Made by a program: the position numbers and the translations under genes | Origin: Rhodospirillales bacterium | Lineage (GTDB): Bacteria; Pseudomonadota; Alphaproteobacteria; Rhodospirillales_A; JACZKS01 | Direction: 5' to 3' | NCBI GenBank assembly: GCA_018648445.1 | Contig: JABGRG010000027.1 | Location: forward strand, 1-41,661 | DNA: 41,661 bases | Notes under the pieces: model-generated | Told to the model about the DNA's origin: nothing | The model's input: the letters and a program-made list of their open reading frames with translations, nothing else | Database searches by the model: none | Shown here: piece after piece, positions 22,565-31,177 of the stretch | Layout: the number at the start of each line of letters is the position of its first letter | Position numbering within the stretch: the first letter of the stretch is position 1

Positions 22565-23329
22565 ATGAAACTTCAGATAGGACAGGTTGGTCGCACCCTG
22601 CATCTGCCAACGCGCGTTGCCGAACTGATTTCGACGGAAATATCCGAAGGACGGCTGGCGCCGGGGGATCGCCTTCCAACGGAACACGAACTTGCCGAAA
22701 CCTGCGGCGTTAGCCGAACCGTCGTTCGTGAGGCCATCGCGCGGCTTCGCTCTGACGGCGTGATCGATACACGCCAAGGCGTCGGCGCTTTTGTCAATGA
22801 GCCGTCGCGCCGTTCGACTTTACGCATCGACGCGGCTGCTTTACGTGACCGCGACAGCATCGAAAGCCTTTTCGAGTTGCGTGGGTTGCTTGAAATCGAA
22901 ACGGCGGGGCTCGCCGCTGTGCGCCATGCCAGAAAGCACCTTCGGGCCATGGAACGGTCGATCCGGCAAATGCGGGAAACGGAACACTGGAGTGAGGAAG
23001 GGGTCGTTGCCGACCTCGATTTTCACCACGCCGTGGCTGCCGCCAGCGGCAACCCCTATGTGGACAAATTCGTTGTTTTCCTCTCCGAGCATATGCGTGA
23101 AACCATCGTTGCCACGCGAAAGAATTTCGAACTGAAAGAAATTGTCGATATCACCATCAACGAACATGTCGCTATTTTGGAAGCCATCGCGGCGAAGGAC
23201 TGGGATTTGGCACGTGAGGCCATGAGGACGCACGTCAAGGGGGCCGCTGGCCGGCTTGGCATCGACGTGTGCACCCGCCCGGGGCTCAAGATGTCCAAGA
23301 ACCAACGCATGATCAGCTTTGAAACATAG
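22565..23329 (+). CDS. GntR-family regulator with FCD domain
   Basis: This 254-residue FadR-subfamily regulator has an N-terminal winged helix (ISTEISEGRLAPGDRLPTEHELAETCGVSRTVVREAIARLRSDGVIDTRQGVGAFV, about residues 23-78). A helical FCD ligand-binding domain follows (LFELRGLLEIETAGLAA, DLDFHHAVAAASGNPYV, EHVAILEAIAAKDWDLAREAM), with Asp/His residues that usually bind a metal and a carboxylate ligand. It lies directly upstream of an aldolase, a kinase and a transaldolase-family gene on the same strand and is probably their repressor, induced by a sugar acid. A possible operator sits at 22538-22548. The start ATG at 22565 fits the family N-terminus, though no strong Shine-Dalgarno is present. 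Confidence 0.93.
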   Translation: MKLQIGQVGRTLHLPTRVAELISTEISEGRLAPGDRLPTEHELAETCGVSRTVVREAIARLRSDGVIDTRQGVGAFVNEPSRRSTLRIDAAALRDRDSIESLFELRGLLEIETAGLAAVRHARKHLRAMERSIRQMRETEHWSEEGVVADLDFHHAVAAASGNPYVDKFVVFLSEHMRETIVATRKNFELKEIVDITINEHVAILEAIAAKDWDLAREAMRTHVKGAAGRLGIDVCTRPGLKMSKNQRMISFET

Positions 23330-23403
23330 AATTCGGCGGGTATACCCGTTGGCGGGAAACTAAATTAGCGTTCGAGACGGAAAATAAACTCGAGGAAATT
23401 TCA

Positions 23404-24306
23404 ATGACGGCCCACTTGGAAAAAATATCAGGCGTATTCGCGCCCGTGGTAACGCCCTTTGCCGGGGACGAGCTTGTGGAAGACGATCTCAGGTTCAATC
23501 TTAAGAAACTGGGGCAAAGCGGCGTTGCCGGGTATCTGGCGCTTGGGTCCAACGGCGAATACAAAAGTCTGACCGACGCCGAACAGCGCCGGGTTCTGGA
23601 AATCTTCGCCGAGGAAAAGGGCGACAAGGTGGTGATGGTTGGTTGCGGCTGTGAATCGACCCGTCAAACCATCGAGAAATGCAAGATCACCGCCGATCTG
23701 GGGCTTGATTTCGCCAGCGTGCTGACGCCCAGCTACTTCCCCAAGCGCATGGACGCGCCGACGCTGACCGACTTTTACACGCGTATCGCCGACGAATCGC
23801 CCGTGCCCGTCCTGCTTTACAACGCGCCCGGTTTTGCCGGCGGCGTAACGATCCCATTGAAGGCGATTATTGAATTATCCACTCATCCGAATATTGCCGG
23901 GGTCAAGGATTCGTCATCGGCCGGACCCGCCGGGATGCTCAGCGCACTGGACCCGAACGGGGCCTTTCGCGTGCTGGCCGGATCGGTGGGCTTTTTCTAT
24001 CCGAGCCTGCATCTGGGCGCGACCGGCGGCATCGTTTCGCTGGCCAACGTCCTGCCCGACCCGTGCTGCGATCTCTACGATCTGTTCCTCGAAGGCAGGT
24101 ATGACGAGGCCGCGATTTTGCACCAAAAACTGTCGCGTTTGAACCGGGCCGTTTCGGGGTCGGGCGGCGTCGCTGGCGTCAAGGCGGGCATGGATGTTGC
24201 GGGTTTTAAGGGTGGTGAACCGAGACACCCGCTCAAACCCGCCGACGATGCGGCACGCGATGCCATTCGCAAAGCCATTTTGGCCGAAGGGTTCCAATTG
24301 CCATGA
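23404..24306 (+). CDS. DHDPS/HOGA-family pyruvate-dependent aldolase
   Basis: This 300-residue class I aldolase of the dihydrodipicolinate synthase superfamily has the Schiff-base lysine in AGVKDSS (Lys168), a catalytic Tyr in LLYNAPGF (Tyr139), and the GSNGE substrate-carboxylate motif at 48-52. The run GCGCESTRQTIE...LTPSYFPKRM resembles 4-hydroxy-2-oxoglutarate aldolases (HOGA) and 2-keto-3-deoxy sugar-acid aldolases more than lysine-pathway DapA. It would cleave a 2-keto-4-hydroxy acid to pyruvate plus an aldehyde, or dehydrate a keto-deoxy acid. It is the first structural gene after the GntR regulator. Its stop overlaps the kinase start (ATGA). Confidence 0.9.
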   Translation: MTAHLEKISGVFAPVVTPFAGDELVEDDLRFNLKKLGQSGVAGYLALGSNGEYKSLTDAEQRRVLEIFAEEKGDKVVMVGCGCESTRQTIEKCKITADLGLDFASVLTPSYFPKRMDAPTLTDFYTRIADESPVPVLLYNAPGFAGGVTIPLKAIIELSTHPNIAGVKDSSSAGPAGMLSALDPNGAFRVLAGSVGFFYPSLHLGATGGIVSLANVLPDPCCDLYDLFLEGRYDEAAILHQKLSRLNRAVSGSGGVAGVKAGMDVAGFKGGEPRHPLKPADDAARDAIRKAILAEGFQLP

Positions 24307-25643
24307 AAATCCTAGCCGCCGATATCGGCACCACCGGAACCAAGATGGGCGTTTTCGTGGATCGCGAGGGCGATCTGGAATTGCTCGAGCAGTTCTCGCG
24401 AAACTACCCCATTAACTCCTACAACGACGGCCTGTTCGCCGATATCGATCCGAAGAACTGGATACAGGCCTTTATCGCCGGATGTGAAGCCCTGGGTGAT
24501 TTGATCGCCGATGTGGACGTCATTGCGCTGTCGGGGACGACGCCGGGCCTTACGGCCATGGACGCAGGCGGCAACGCGCTGTACCCGTCGATCCTGATGC
24601 TCGATCAACGATCCCGCATTCAGGCGCAGCACATCATCGACACCATCGGAATTCAGGCGCTTTTGGATACTACCGGCAACATGCCGGTTGCCGGCGGATG
24701 CTCCCTGGCCAGCATCCTGTGGATCAAGGACAACCATCCCGACATTTTCGAAAAAACCGCCGTATTTGGCCACTGCAACACCTACATGGCGGCGTGGCTG
24801 ACGGGCGAATTTTCCATTGATCCATCGTCGGCCTCGTTGACCGCGCTCTACAACACCGTTGCCAACGATCTGACGTGGAACGAGGGAATTGCGCGCGCGT
24901 TCGACCTGTCAACGGACCGCCTTCCAAACCTGATCCCGTCCCATGAAAGTGCCGGAACCGTAAAGGCGGATTTGGCCAAGGTTTTGGGCTTGAAAAAGGA
25001 ACCGGCGGTCGTCATCGGTGGCAATGATGCGGTGTTGGCCGCTTATTCGGTGGGCGTGCGCGAGCCGGGCAAGATCATGAACGTCAACGGCACCTGCGAA
25101 ATCACGCTCGTTTGCCTACCGCGCTGCATCTCGTCGCAAAATTACAACGTCCGGACCCACGTCATTCCGGACCGCTGGCTGACGCTCTATGTCATGAACG
25201 CGGGCGGCATCGCGTTCGAGTGGTTCCGTACCGTCTATTGCAGTGAAATGGGCGCGGACGATTTCTATGGCCGGTTTGTGCCGGAGGCGCTGGATGCCTG
25301 GGTTGGCAAGGAATTCAGTGCGCGGTACGTGCCGTTCCTGATGGGGTCGCGCTATTCTCAGGAAAAGCTGACGGCCAGTTTCGAGAACATGACCCGCGAC
25401 ACCACCCGCGAGGAACTTCTGGCCGCCCTGGTAAAAGGCCTATGTGACTATCAGCGCGAACACCTGAAGGAAGTCAGCATCGATATACCGCTGAACGACA
25501 AAATCTGCATTACGGGCGGCGCCGCCAGCCCCGAAGTGATCCGCGCGAAGCGGAAATGGATGCGTGATTGCGAATACGTTTATCACGATCAATCGTCAAT
25601 GAAAGGTGCCGCCATGCTGGGACGTATGTTCCTGGAAGAGTAG
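24303..25643 (+). CDS. FGGY-family carbohydrate kinase
   Basis: This 446-residue sugar kinase of the hexokinase/actin fold has the N-terminal phosphate-binding motif DIGTTGTKMGVF (residues 7-18). The catalytic Asp region is DAVLAAYSVGV, preceded by VVIGGN, and the C-terminal adenosine motif is ICITGGAASPEVI. It is a little shorter than typical xylulokinases (about 480-500), and its substrate is not evident. It is translationally coupled to the aldolase upstream and lies 32 bases before the transaldolase-family gene. In context it may phosphorylate an aldehyde or ketose released by the aldolase, or the incoming sugar. Confidence 0.9.
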   Translation: MKILAADIGTTGTKMGVFVDREGDLELLEQFSRNYPINSYNDGLFADIDPKNWIQAFIAGCEALGDLIADVDVIALSGTTPGLTAMDAGGNALYPSILMLDQRSRIQAQHIIDTIGIQALLDTTGNMPVAGGCSLASILWIKDNHPDIFEKTAVFGHCNTYMAAWLTGEFSIDPSSASLTALYNTVANDLTWNEGIARAFDLSTDRLPNLIPSHESAGTVKADLAKVLGLKKEPAVVIGGNDAVLAAYSVGVREPGKIMNVNGTCEITLVCLPRCISSQNYNVRTHVIPDRWLTLYVMNAGGIAFEWFRTVYCSEMGADDFYGRFVPEALDAWVGKEFSARYVPFLMGSRYSQEKLTASFENMTRDTTREELLAALVKGLCDYQREHLKEVSIDIPLNDKICITGGAASPEVIRAKRKWMRDCEYVYHDQSSMKGAAMLGRMFLEE

Positions 25644-25675
25644 CGGCGGAACGTTTTGAAAAAAGGATACCGAAA

Positions 25676-26869
25676 ATGGCCCGGAAAAGTGCGGTCGAAA
25701 GACTTTGGGAAGTAAACAAGGAAGCCGAGATCTGGTGGGATTCCTCACCCGTGGTGTTTGCCAACTGGCATGACAAACTGATCGCGGAAGCGGCTGACAA
25801 GGACGAAATGACGGCGCAGTTGGACCGCCTGTTTAACGCAAACAACGCCCCCACCGACAATCTGTTGCGGGGAGTGACCACCAACCCGCCGCTGTCCTAC
25901 GCCGCCACCCAGGACAATCCCGAATATTGGCAGGGATGGGTGGACAGCTACATCGAAGAAAACAAATGCACCGACACCGATGTTGTTTACTGGGAAACCT
26001 ATAAGGAAATCGTGCGCCGGGGGGCGGCCACCTATATGCCCATGTTCGAAGCCAGCGGAAAAAAGATGGGCTACCTCTCGGGCCAAACCGACCCGCGCAT
26101 CCGCCATGATGTGGACAAGATGGTCGCCCAGGGCCTCGAATTGGCGGCCATATCGCCCAACGTGATGATCAAACTTCCCGGTACGGCGGAAGGATACGAG
26201 GCCATTCGCATCATGACGTCGAAGGGCATCGCCACCAACAACACGCTGTCGTTCATTATCCCGCAATTTGTCGCCTGCATGAAAGCAGTCGCCGACGGGC
26301 TGGTTGAAGCCCGCGCCAATGGCGTTGATCTTTCCGGCTGGCGTTCCGTCATTACCGCCATGAGCGCGCGCTACGGAACGCTTGGCGATCTCACAAAGGA
26401 TGCCGAAGCCGCCGGTGTGGAGATGACTGAAGAACTTATGCGCTGGGCCGAAATTGCCATCTTCAAGAAGGCTTGCAAGCTGGCCCGCGAATACCCCGGT
26501 TATGAAGGCAAGATGCTGCTGTGCTCCATGCGTTGCAGCCCGACGGTCGACGGGAAGTTGCGTTCCTGGCACATCGAAAAAGCGGCTGGCGAGGACTGCG
26601 TTTACACTTGCCCGCCGTCGTATCTTGAAGAGATGATCACCCTGCTGGATCATGTGGAATTCAAGGACGACACCGGAAACCCGGTCCCGGCCGATGTTAC
26701 GGACACGCTGATGAAAATTCCGTACTTCGCGCGCGGCTATGCCGAAGACGGTTACACGGCGGAAGAGTTCAACAGCCATCCGGCCCTGGTCGAAACGGCC
26801 CGGCAGTTCAGTGAAGTGACCGAGAAAATGGTCAGCTTTGTGCGTGATCGCGTGGAGCGCGCTTCTTAA
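25676..26869 (+). CDS. transaldolase-family protein, divergent
   Basis: This 397-residue protein of the transaldolase family is longer than FSA/TalC (about 215) and TalB (about 316). GVTTNPPLS (66-74), GYLSGQTDPR (132-141), NVMIKLPGT with the Schiff-base lysine at about 166, and GIATNNTLSFIIPQ are visible. From memory of the family, the residue before TTNP is usually Asp and the GYLSGQ strand usually carries Glu; here they look like Gly/Val and Gln, so the reaction may differ from a normal transaldolase. I start it at 25676 (MARKSAVERLWEVNKE), with AAAAGGA upstream. The longer frame from 25568 overlaps the kinase gene. It is the last gene of the GntR operon, followed by a strong terminator. 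Confidence 0.87.
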   Translation: MARKSAVERLWEVNKEAEIWWDSSPVVFANWHDKLIAEAADKDEMTAQLDRLFNANNAPTDNLLRGVTTNPPLSYAATQDNPEYWQGWVDSYIEENKCTDTDVVYWETYKEIVRRGAATYMPMFEASGKKMGYLSGQTDPRIRHDVDKMVAQGLELAAISPNVMIKLPGTAEGYEAIRIMTSKGIATNNTLSFIIPQFVACMKAVADGLVEARANGVDLSGWRSVITAMSARYGTLGDLTKDAEAAGVEMTEELMRWAEIAIFKKACKLAREYPGYEGKMLLCSMRCSPTVDGKLRSWHIEKAAGEDCVYTCPPSYLEEMITLLDHVEFKDDTGNPVPADVTDTLMKIPYFARGYAEDGYTAEEFNSHPALVETARQFSEVTEKMVSFVRDRVERAS

Positions 26870-26893
26870 TCCATGCAGATCAGTATTGTTATT

Positions 26894-26924
26894 ACCGGGT
26901 TCGGCCTTCGCCGGACCCGGTTTT
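26894..26924 (+). terminator. intrinsic terminator of the GntR operon
   Basis: ACCGGGTTCGGC (26894-26905) and GCCGGACCCGGT (26910-26921) form a 12-bp stem with one G-T pair and a CTTC loop, followed by TTT. It closes the rightward operon and lies between convergent genes, so it may also stop leftward transcripts. Confidence 0.9.
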
Positions 26925-26925
26925 C

Positions 26926-27438
26926 TTATGCTTTCACCGGATTGTGTGCATCACCCTTGGTGATGTTGTAGCTGACAAGGCCCGCCGTCAGCGATTTCAG
27001 TTCCGCCATGGTCGTCGGGAAAACATACAGAGACTGACCGGCGGCAACGTAAACGGTGTCAAAACGTTTCAGGCTCACGTCGATAACCGTTGGCAATGGG
27101 GCGGTCAATCCCACCGGTGACAGGCCGCTCATGGGAAAGCCGCTGGCCGCGCGCACCTGATCCGCATCGGCAGCGGAAACTTTACCTTCCAGATTGAACG
27201 CCCGCGGCAGCGCTTCCGAAGCGCAACGTTTATCCCCGGCAATCAGCACCATGACCGCTTGCTTGCCGATCATGTATATTGCTGATTTCACCATGGCGCC
27301 CAACGGCGCTTTCAAGGCCTTCGCCGCGCCCTTCGTGGAACCGGCTGTTTTTCTCAGCTTCTTCACCTTCGCCTCGGACCCGGCGTCGGCAAGCGCCTTT
27401 TTGACCGCCTCGACAGATTTGCTTTTGGGTTTTTTCAT
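26926..27438 (-). CDS. YbaK/EbsC-family aminoacyl-tRNA deacylase-like protein
   Basis: This 170-residue protein has a basic N-terminal extension (MKKPKSKSVEAVKKAL) followed by a YbaK/prolyl-tRNA-editing-like fold. KALKAPLGAMVKSAIYMIGKQAVMVLIAGDKR is the family's KTL-like segment, followed by ASGFPMSGLSPVGL (the G-x-x-x-GG-V-x-P-like loop) and VYVAAGQSLYVFPTTMAELKSL. Family members hydrolyse misacylated tRNAs in trans (Cys-tRNA-Pro or Ala-tRNA-Pro). The start at 27438 has GGAGA upstream and overlaps the upstream GST stop codon (ATGA); a longer frame from 27555 lies inside the GST gene. The exact aminoacyl specificity cannot be judged. Confidence 0.85.
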   Translation of the reverse strand: MKKPKSKSVEAVKKALADAGSEAKVKKLRKTAGSTKGAAKALKAPLGAMVKSAIYMIGKQAVMVLIAGDKRCASEALPRAFNLEGKVSAADADQVRAASGFPMSGLSPVGLTAPLPTVIDVSLKRFDTVYVAAGQSLYVFPTTMAELKSLTAGLVSYNITKGDAHNPVKA

Positions 27439-28058
27439 GCCGGAATCTCCAATCCCTTTTGAACCGCAGGTCGCGCCGAAATGGCGTCGAACCAACGCTT
27501 TACGTTGGGAACTTCGTTCAGGTCCATGCCTTGCCACTCGTACCGGACCGTCCATGGATAGGTGGCGATATCGGCGATTGTGTAATCCGGCCCGCCCAGA
27601 TATTCACTTTCGCCAAGACGCTTGTTCATGACGCCGTAAAGCCGCCGCGCTTCTTCCGTATAGCGTTTTTTCGCATACGGCACGTCTTCCTTGGCAAATT
27701 GGTTGAAGTGATGGGCCTGCCCGAACATGGGGCCGACGCCCCCCATCTGCCACATCAGCCATTGGATGACCGTAATTCGTGCGCGCGGGTCCGCGGGCAA
27801 CAACGGGCTTTTGAATTTATCGGCCAGATAAATCAGGATCGCGCCTGATTCGAACAAGCTCAACGGCTCGCCGCCCGGACCATCAGGATCAACGATGGCC
27901 GGAATTCTGTTGTTGGGGCTGATCTTCAGGAAATCCGGCGCAAACTGTTCGTCGGCGCTGATATTGATCGGATGCACCTCGTACGGGATCCCGAGTTCTT
28001 CAAGCATGATGGAGGCTTTGCGCCCGTTCGACGTTTTCCAGGTGTAAAGATGGATCAT
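27435..28058 (-). CDS. glutathione S-transferase, Nu-class (YfcG-like)
   Basis: This 207-residue GST has an N-terminal thioredoxin-like domain (MIHLYTWKTSNGRKASIMLEEL) carrying the Thr9-Ser-Asn11 arrangement seen in YfcG/YghU-type Nu-class enzymes, and SPNNRIPAIVDPDGPGG with the cis-proline. A helical C-terminal domain contains QWLMWQMGGVGPMFGQAHHF and DYTIADIATYPW, the GST N-capping motif. Nu-class GSTs have disulfide reductase or peroxidase activity with glutathione or glutathionylspermidine. It is coupled by a 4-base overlap to the YbaK-like gene downstream and may be the first gene of that pair. Confidence 0.93.
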   Translation of the reverse strand: MIHLYTWKTSNGRKASIMLEELGIPYEVHPINISADEQFAPDFLKISPNNRIPAIVDPDGPGGEPLSLFESGAILIYLADKFKSPLLPADPRARITVIQWLMWQMGGVGPMFGQAHHFNQFAKEDVPYAKKRYTEEARRLYGVMNKRLGESEYLGGPDYTIADIATYPWTVRYEWQGMDLNEVPNVKRWFDAISARPAVQKGLEIPA

Positions 28059-28076
28059 CCGATTTTCCCTAATTGT

Positions 28077-29693
28077 TTATTTCCCGGTTAAATTTCCCTG
28101 ACAATCCACGCCTGTGGTCAGTACCGCTTCAACATCCGTCGAGCAGGTGTCACTGAATGTAATGCCCGGGACGTTTTCGCCCAAGTAGGTTTCCATGATG
28201 CTGCGATCGGTGCCCCGGAAGAACGCGCAGGGGTATTCGGCCAGGGCGTCAAGCATATCGGTTTCGCCGAACAAATCCCGGAAGGTTCCGGAAACCACGT
28301 CAAACCACAAATGGTTGGGTGCGACATGCGGCGCGATTCGGTCGGCAAGTTTACCGTTGGTAATGTGGTTGGCCAGAAGGAGCGCATAGGTCGGATCGCT
28401 GGCGAACTGGAAATAAACCTGAGCGCATTGCCCGAATTTGGAATTGTCTACGGTCGCCGCATCGGAGCGCCATTCGCGAAGTTCGAAATCCTGGGCGACG
28501 ATCGCGGCTCCTTGCACCAAAAGGTAAACCCCGAAAATCAAGGCGACGACCTCGCGTGACCAAAACCTCACCCGTGCTGAGGCGTTCGCCAATTCGGAAA
28601 CCACGCGATAGAACAGCGCAACCGTTAGCCCACTAAGCACGATGTTCGGAATCAGATAATGAGCGCTGGGATGCTTGGCGACGATCAATATTTGCAGCAT
28701 CTGTGCCAACGCCACGCCGCCAAGCGCGCGCATCACCAAACGGGGGACCGGTCGGCCTTTTCGTCCACGACGCCAGGCTTCCAGCAGGGCAAGTGCCGCA
28801 AAAACAATCGGTACCGAGAGAACCGGGCGGCTGGCCATCTTCATGACGTATCGCGGGTATTTCTCGAGATCGATTAAGGTTTGTTCCCCCCCGCCGAAAT
28901 GGCCGCTGCCCATGCCAACCTGACCGATCCAGGAGAAAAACTCGCCGTACGCACCGATTGCAGGCATGGTGAAAAAGACAAAAGACACCACCGAGGCTAC
29001 GGCATAGATGACAAGCGGGCGCACTCCCCAAAGAAGGAACACCGGCAGCACGTACAGCGGGGCGGCAGACAATTTGGTTGCGATCCCCAAACCGGCGACC
29101 AGCCCAAAGGCAACCGCGAAACCGGTCCGATGTCTTTCCAGCGCGTCATTGCGAACCGCCAGAAGCGTGACCAGAGCAAGCATCAGCGCCGCAAAAACGA
29201 GAAACGTTTCGGGTTTAACGTATAGGCCATGCCGGGCAATTACGGTCGAGGCGAACGGACCAGCTTGCACCAACAAAGCCGGCATAAGGCCGCCCAGCGC
29301 TCCACGGGCGGCAAGCCCGACAGCCAGCAGACCGGCGGCGTTAATGACGTACAAAGCCGTGCTAATGGCGCGAAGATGGGCTTCGGGATCGGCAAAAACG
29401 CGTTCCGTTATGGTATCGGCGTCGGCGAAGCCCTGAACGGCCAGCAGCACCAGAGCCCCGATCGAATGCACCGGCGTTCCCGGATGGGCAACGGCTTCCG
29501 GCGTTGCCAGATTAATCAGATTGACCGAGTTAAAAAGGTAGAAATAGCTGGGATCAATGGCGTGCCAAATCCAGAACGGCCCGCCGTCGGTTCGCAATAT
29601 CAATGCAGACGCGAGGTGCAATACCGGCAGAATCACCAGCACGACCCACGTCCAGACGGCCCCTTCCGATTTGGCTTGTTCGCTATCCGCCAT
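28077..29693 (-). CDS. polytopic membrane protein, GT-C glycosyltransferase-like
   Basis: This 538-residue protein has about ten to twelve hydrophobic segments and a soluble C-terminal tail (DRIAPHVAPNHLWFDVV, ECPCAFFRGTDRSIMETYLGE-like region). The first outer loop contains WHAIDPSYFYLFNSVNLINL with an acidic residue soon after the first helix. GIATKLSAAPLYVLPVFLLWG and a conserved KPET motif follow. This layout is typical of GT-C (ArnT/GT39/GT87-type) polyprenyl-phosphate-sugar glycosyltransferases, but I cannot name the family firmly or the acceptor. It sits between gatB and the GST gene on the same strand, 26 bases from gatB, probably as an unrelated neighbour. Confidence 0.72.
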   Translation of the reverse strand: MADSEQAKSEGAVWTWVVLVILPVLHLASALILRTDGGPFWIWHAIDPSYFYLFNSVNLINLATPEAVAHPGTPVHSIGALVLLAVQGFADADTITERVFADPEAHLRAISTALYVINAAGLLAVGLAARGALGGLMPALLVQAGPFASTVIARHGLYVKPETFLVFAALMLALVTLLAVRNDALERHRTGFAVAFGLVAGLGIATKLSAAPLYVLPVFLLWGVRPLVIYAVASVVSFVFFTMPAIGAYGEFFSWIGQVGMGSGHFGGGEQTLIDLEKYPRYVMKMASRPVLSVPIVFAALALLEAWRRGRKGRPVPRLVMRALGGVALAQMLQILIVAKHPSAHYLIPNIVLSGLTVALFYRVVSELANASARVRFWSREVVALIFGVYLLVQGAAIVAQDFELREWRSDAATVDNSKFGQCAQVYFQFASDPTYALLLANHITNGKLADRIAPHVAPNHLWFDVVSGTFRDLFGETDMLDALAEYPCAFFRGTDRSIMETYLGENVPGITFSDTCSTDVEAVLTTGVDCQGNLTGK

Positions 29694-29719
29694 TTCGTCG
29701 CCTCCCCTTCGGAGCGATT

Positions 29720-31177
29720 TTAAGCGGAAAGTTTGTCTCTCAGCAACTTGTTGACTAAACCGGGGTTTGCCTTGCCCTGGGTTGCGCGCATGACTTGCCC
29801 GACAAACCAGCCCAAAACCTTCTCGTTGCCTTCCCTGAATTGGGCCACTTGTCCGGGATTCCCGTCAATCAATTCGTCTATAACCCCCTGGATCGCGCCT
29901 TCGTCGCTAACCTGCTTTAACCCCTTTTCCTCGACGATTTCGTCCGGCGATTTGCCGGTTTCACCCATGATTTCAAACACGTCCTTGGCGATTCGCCCCG
30001 AAATGGTGCCATCGGCAATAAGGTCTAGCAGTTTTCCAAGATTTTCGGCGGAAACCGGGCTGTCCCATATTTCCAGGCCCTTGGCCTTGAGCATGCCGAA
30101 CAGGTTGGATGTCACCCAGTTGGCCGCTGTTTTGGCGTCCCGACCGGTTGCCACGGTCTCGAAATATTCGGCCGTGCGTCGGGATGCGACCAATACGCCC
30201 GCGTCATATGCAGGAAGACCGAAATCGCCGATAAACCGTTCTTTCTTGGCGTCGGGCAATTCGGGAAGATCAGCCGCGATTTTGTCGACGTATTCCTGCG
30301 TTAACTCGACAGGAAGCAAATCGGGATCGGGGAAGTATCGGTAGTCGTGTGCGAATTCCTTTGCGCGCATGGAACGGGTTTCGCCACGGGTCGAATCAAA
30401 CAGGCGTGTTTCCTGAACAACTTCGCCGCCGGATTCGTAGACGTCGATCTGCCGTGTGACCTCATATTCAATTGCCTGCATGACAAACCGCACGGAATTG
30501 AGGTTTTTGCACTCGGTCCGGGTTCGCAAGCCCTGCTCCCCCACCTTGCGCACCGAAACGTTGACGTCGCACCGCATGGAACCTTCATCCATGTTGCCGT
30601 CGCAGGTTCCCAGATACCGCATGATCGAGCGTAGTTTGCGAAGATAGGCGCCGGCTTCCTCGGGATCGTGAATGTCCGGCTTGGAGACGATCTCCATCAG
30701 GCAAACGCCGGTACGGTTCAGATCGATAAAGGACCGCTTGGGATCCTGATCGTGCATGGACTTCCCGGCATCCTGTTCCATGTGCAGCCGTTCGATGCCG
30801 ACTTCGGCGGTCGAGCCATCGGGCATATCCAGAAGAACCGAACCCTCGCCGACGATGGGATGCTGGAACTGCGAAATTTGATAGCCCTGCGGCAAATCGG
30901 CATAGAAGTAGTTTTTGCGCTCGAATACGCTGCGCAAGTTGATCTGTGCCTTGAGACCAAGTCCGGTTCGTACCGCCTGTTCGATGCAACGCTCGTTGAT
31001 TACAGGGAGCATTCCCGGCATTGCCGAGTCCACCAGCGACACCTGCGAGTTGGGTTCGGCCCCAAACGCGGTGGCCGCACCCGAAAACAGCTTGGCGTTG
31101 GAAATGACCTGGCCGTGCACTTCAAGCCCGCACACCAGTTCCCAATCGCCCGTTTCGCCTTCGATAATCCAGGGCAT
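29720..31177 (-). CDS. gatB: Asp/Glu-tRNA amidotransferase subunit B (GatB)
   Basis: This 485-residue GatB binds Glu-tRNA-Gln or Asp-tRNA-Asn and activates the acyl group with ATP. Its N-terminal cradle domain starts [61 protein letters not shown] and [20 protein letters not shown] are diagnostic. The C-terminal YqeY-like tail ends [33 protein letters not shown], as usual. The start codon overlaps the gatA stop by one base (TAATG). It is the last of the leftward gatC-gatA-gatB operon. Its presence implies indirect synthesis of Gln-tRNA or Asn-tRNA, as usual in Alphaproteobacteria. Confidence 0.98.
   Translation of the reverse strand: MPWIIEGETGDWELVCGLEVHGQVISNAKLFSGAATAFGAEPNSQVSLVDSAMPGMLPVINERCIEQAVRTGLGLKAQINLRSVFERKNYFYADLPQGYQISQFQHPIVGEGSVLLDMPDGSTAEVGIERLHMEQDAGKSMHDQDPKRSFIDLNRTGVCLMEIVSKPDIHDPEEAGAYLRKLRSIMRYLGTCDGNMDEGSMRCDVNVSVRKVGEQGLRTRTECKNLNSVRFVMQAIEYEVTRQIDVYESGGEVVQETRLFDSTRGETRSMRAKEFAHDYRYFPDPDLLPVELTQEYVDKIAADLPELPDAKKERFIGDFGLPAYDAGVLVASRRTAEYFETVATGRDAKTAANWVTSNLFGMLKAKGLEIWDSPVSAENLGKLLDLIADGTISGRIAKDVFEIMGETGKSPDEIVEEKGLKQVSDEGAIQGVIDELIDGNPGQVAQFREGNEKVLGWFVGQVMRATQGKANPGLVNKLLRDKLSA

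Noticed and set aside
25745..26779. A 344-codon minus-strand frame opposite the transaldolase-family gene
   Set aside because: It is a shadow of a well-supported gene with no start context or motifs.
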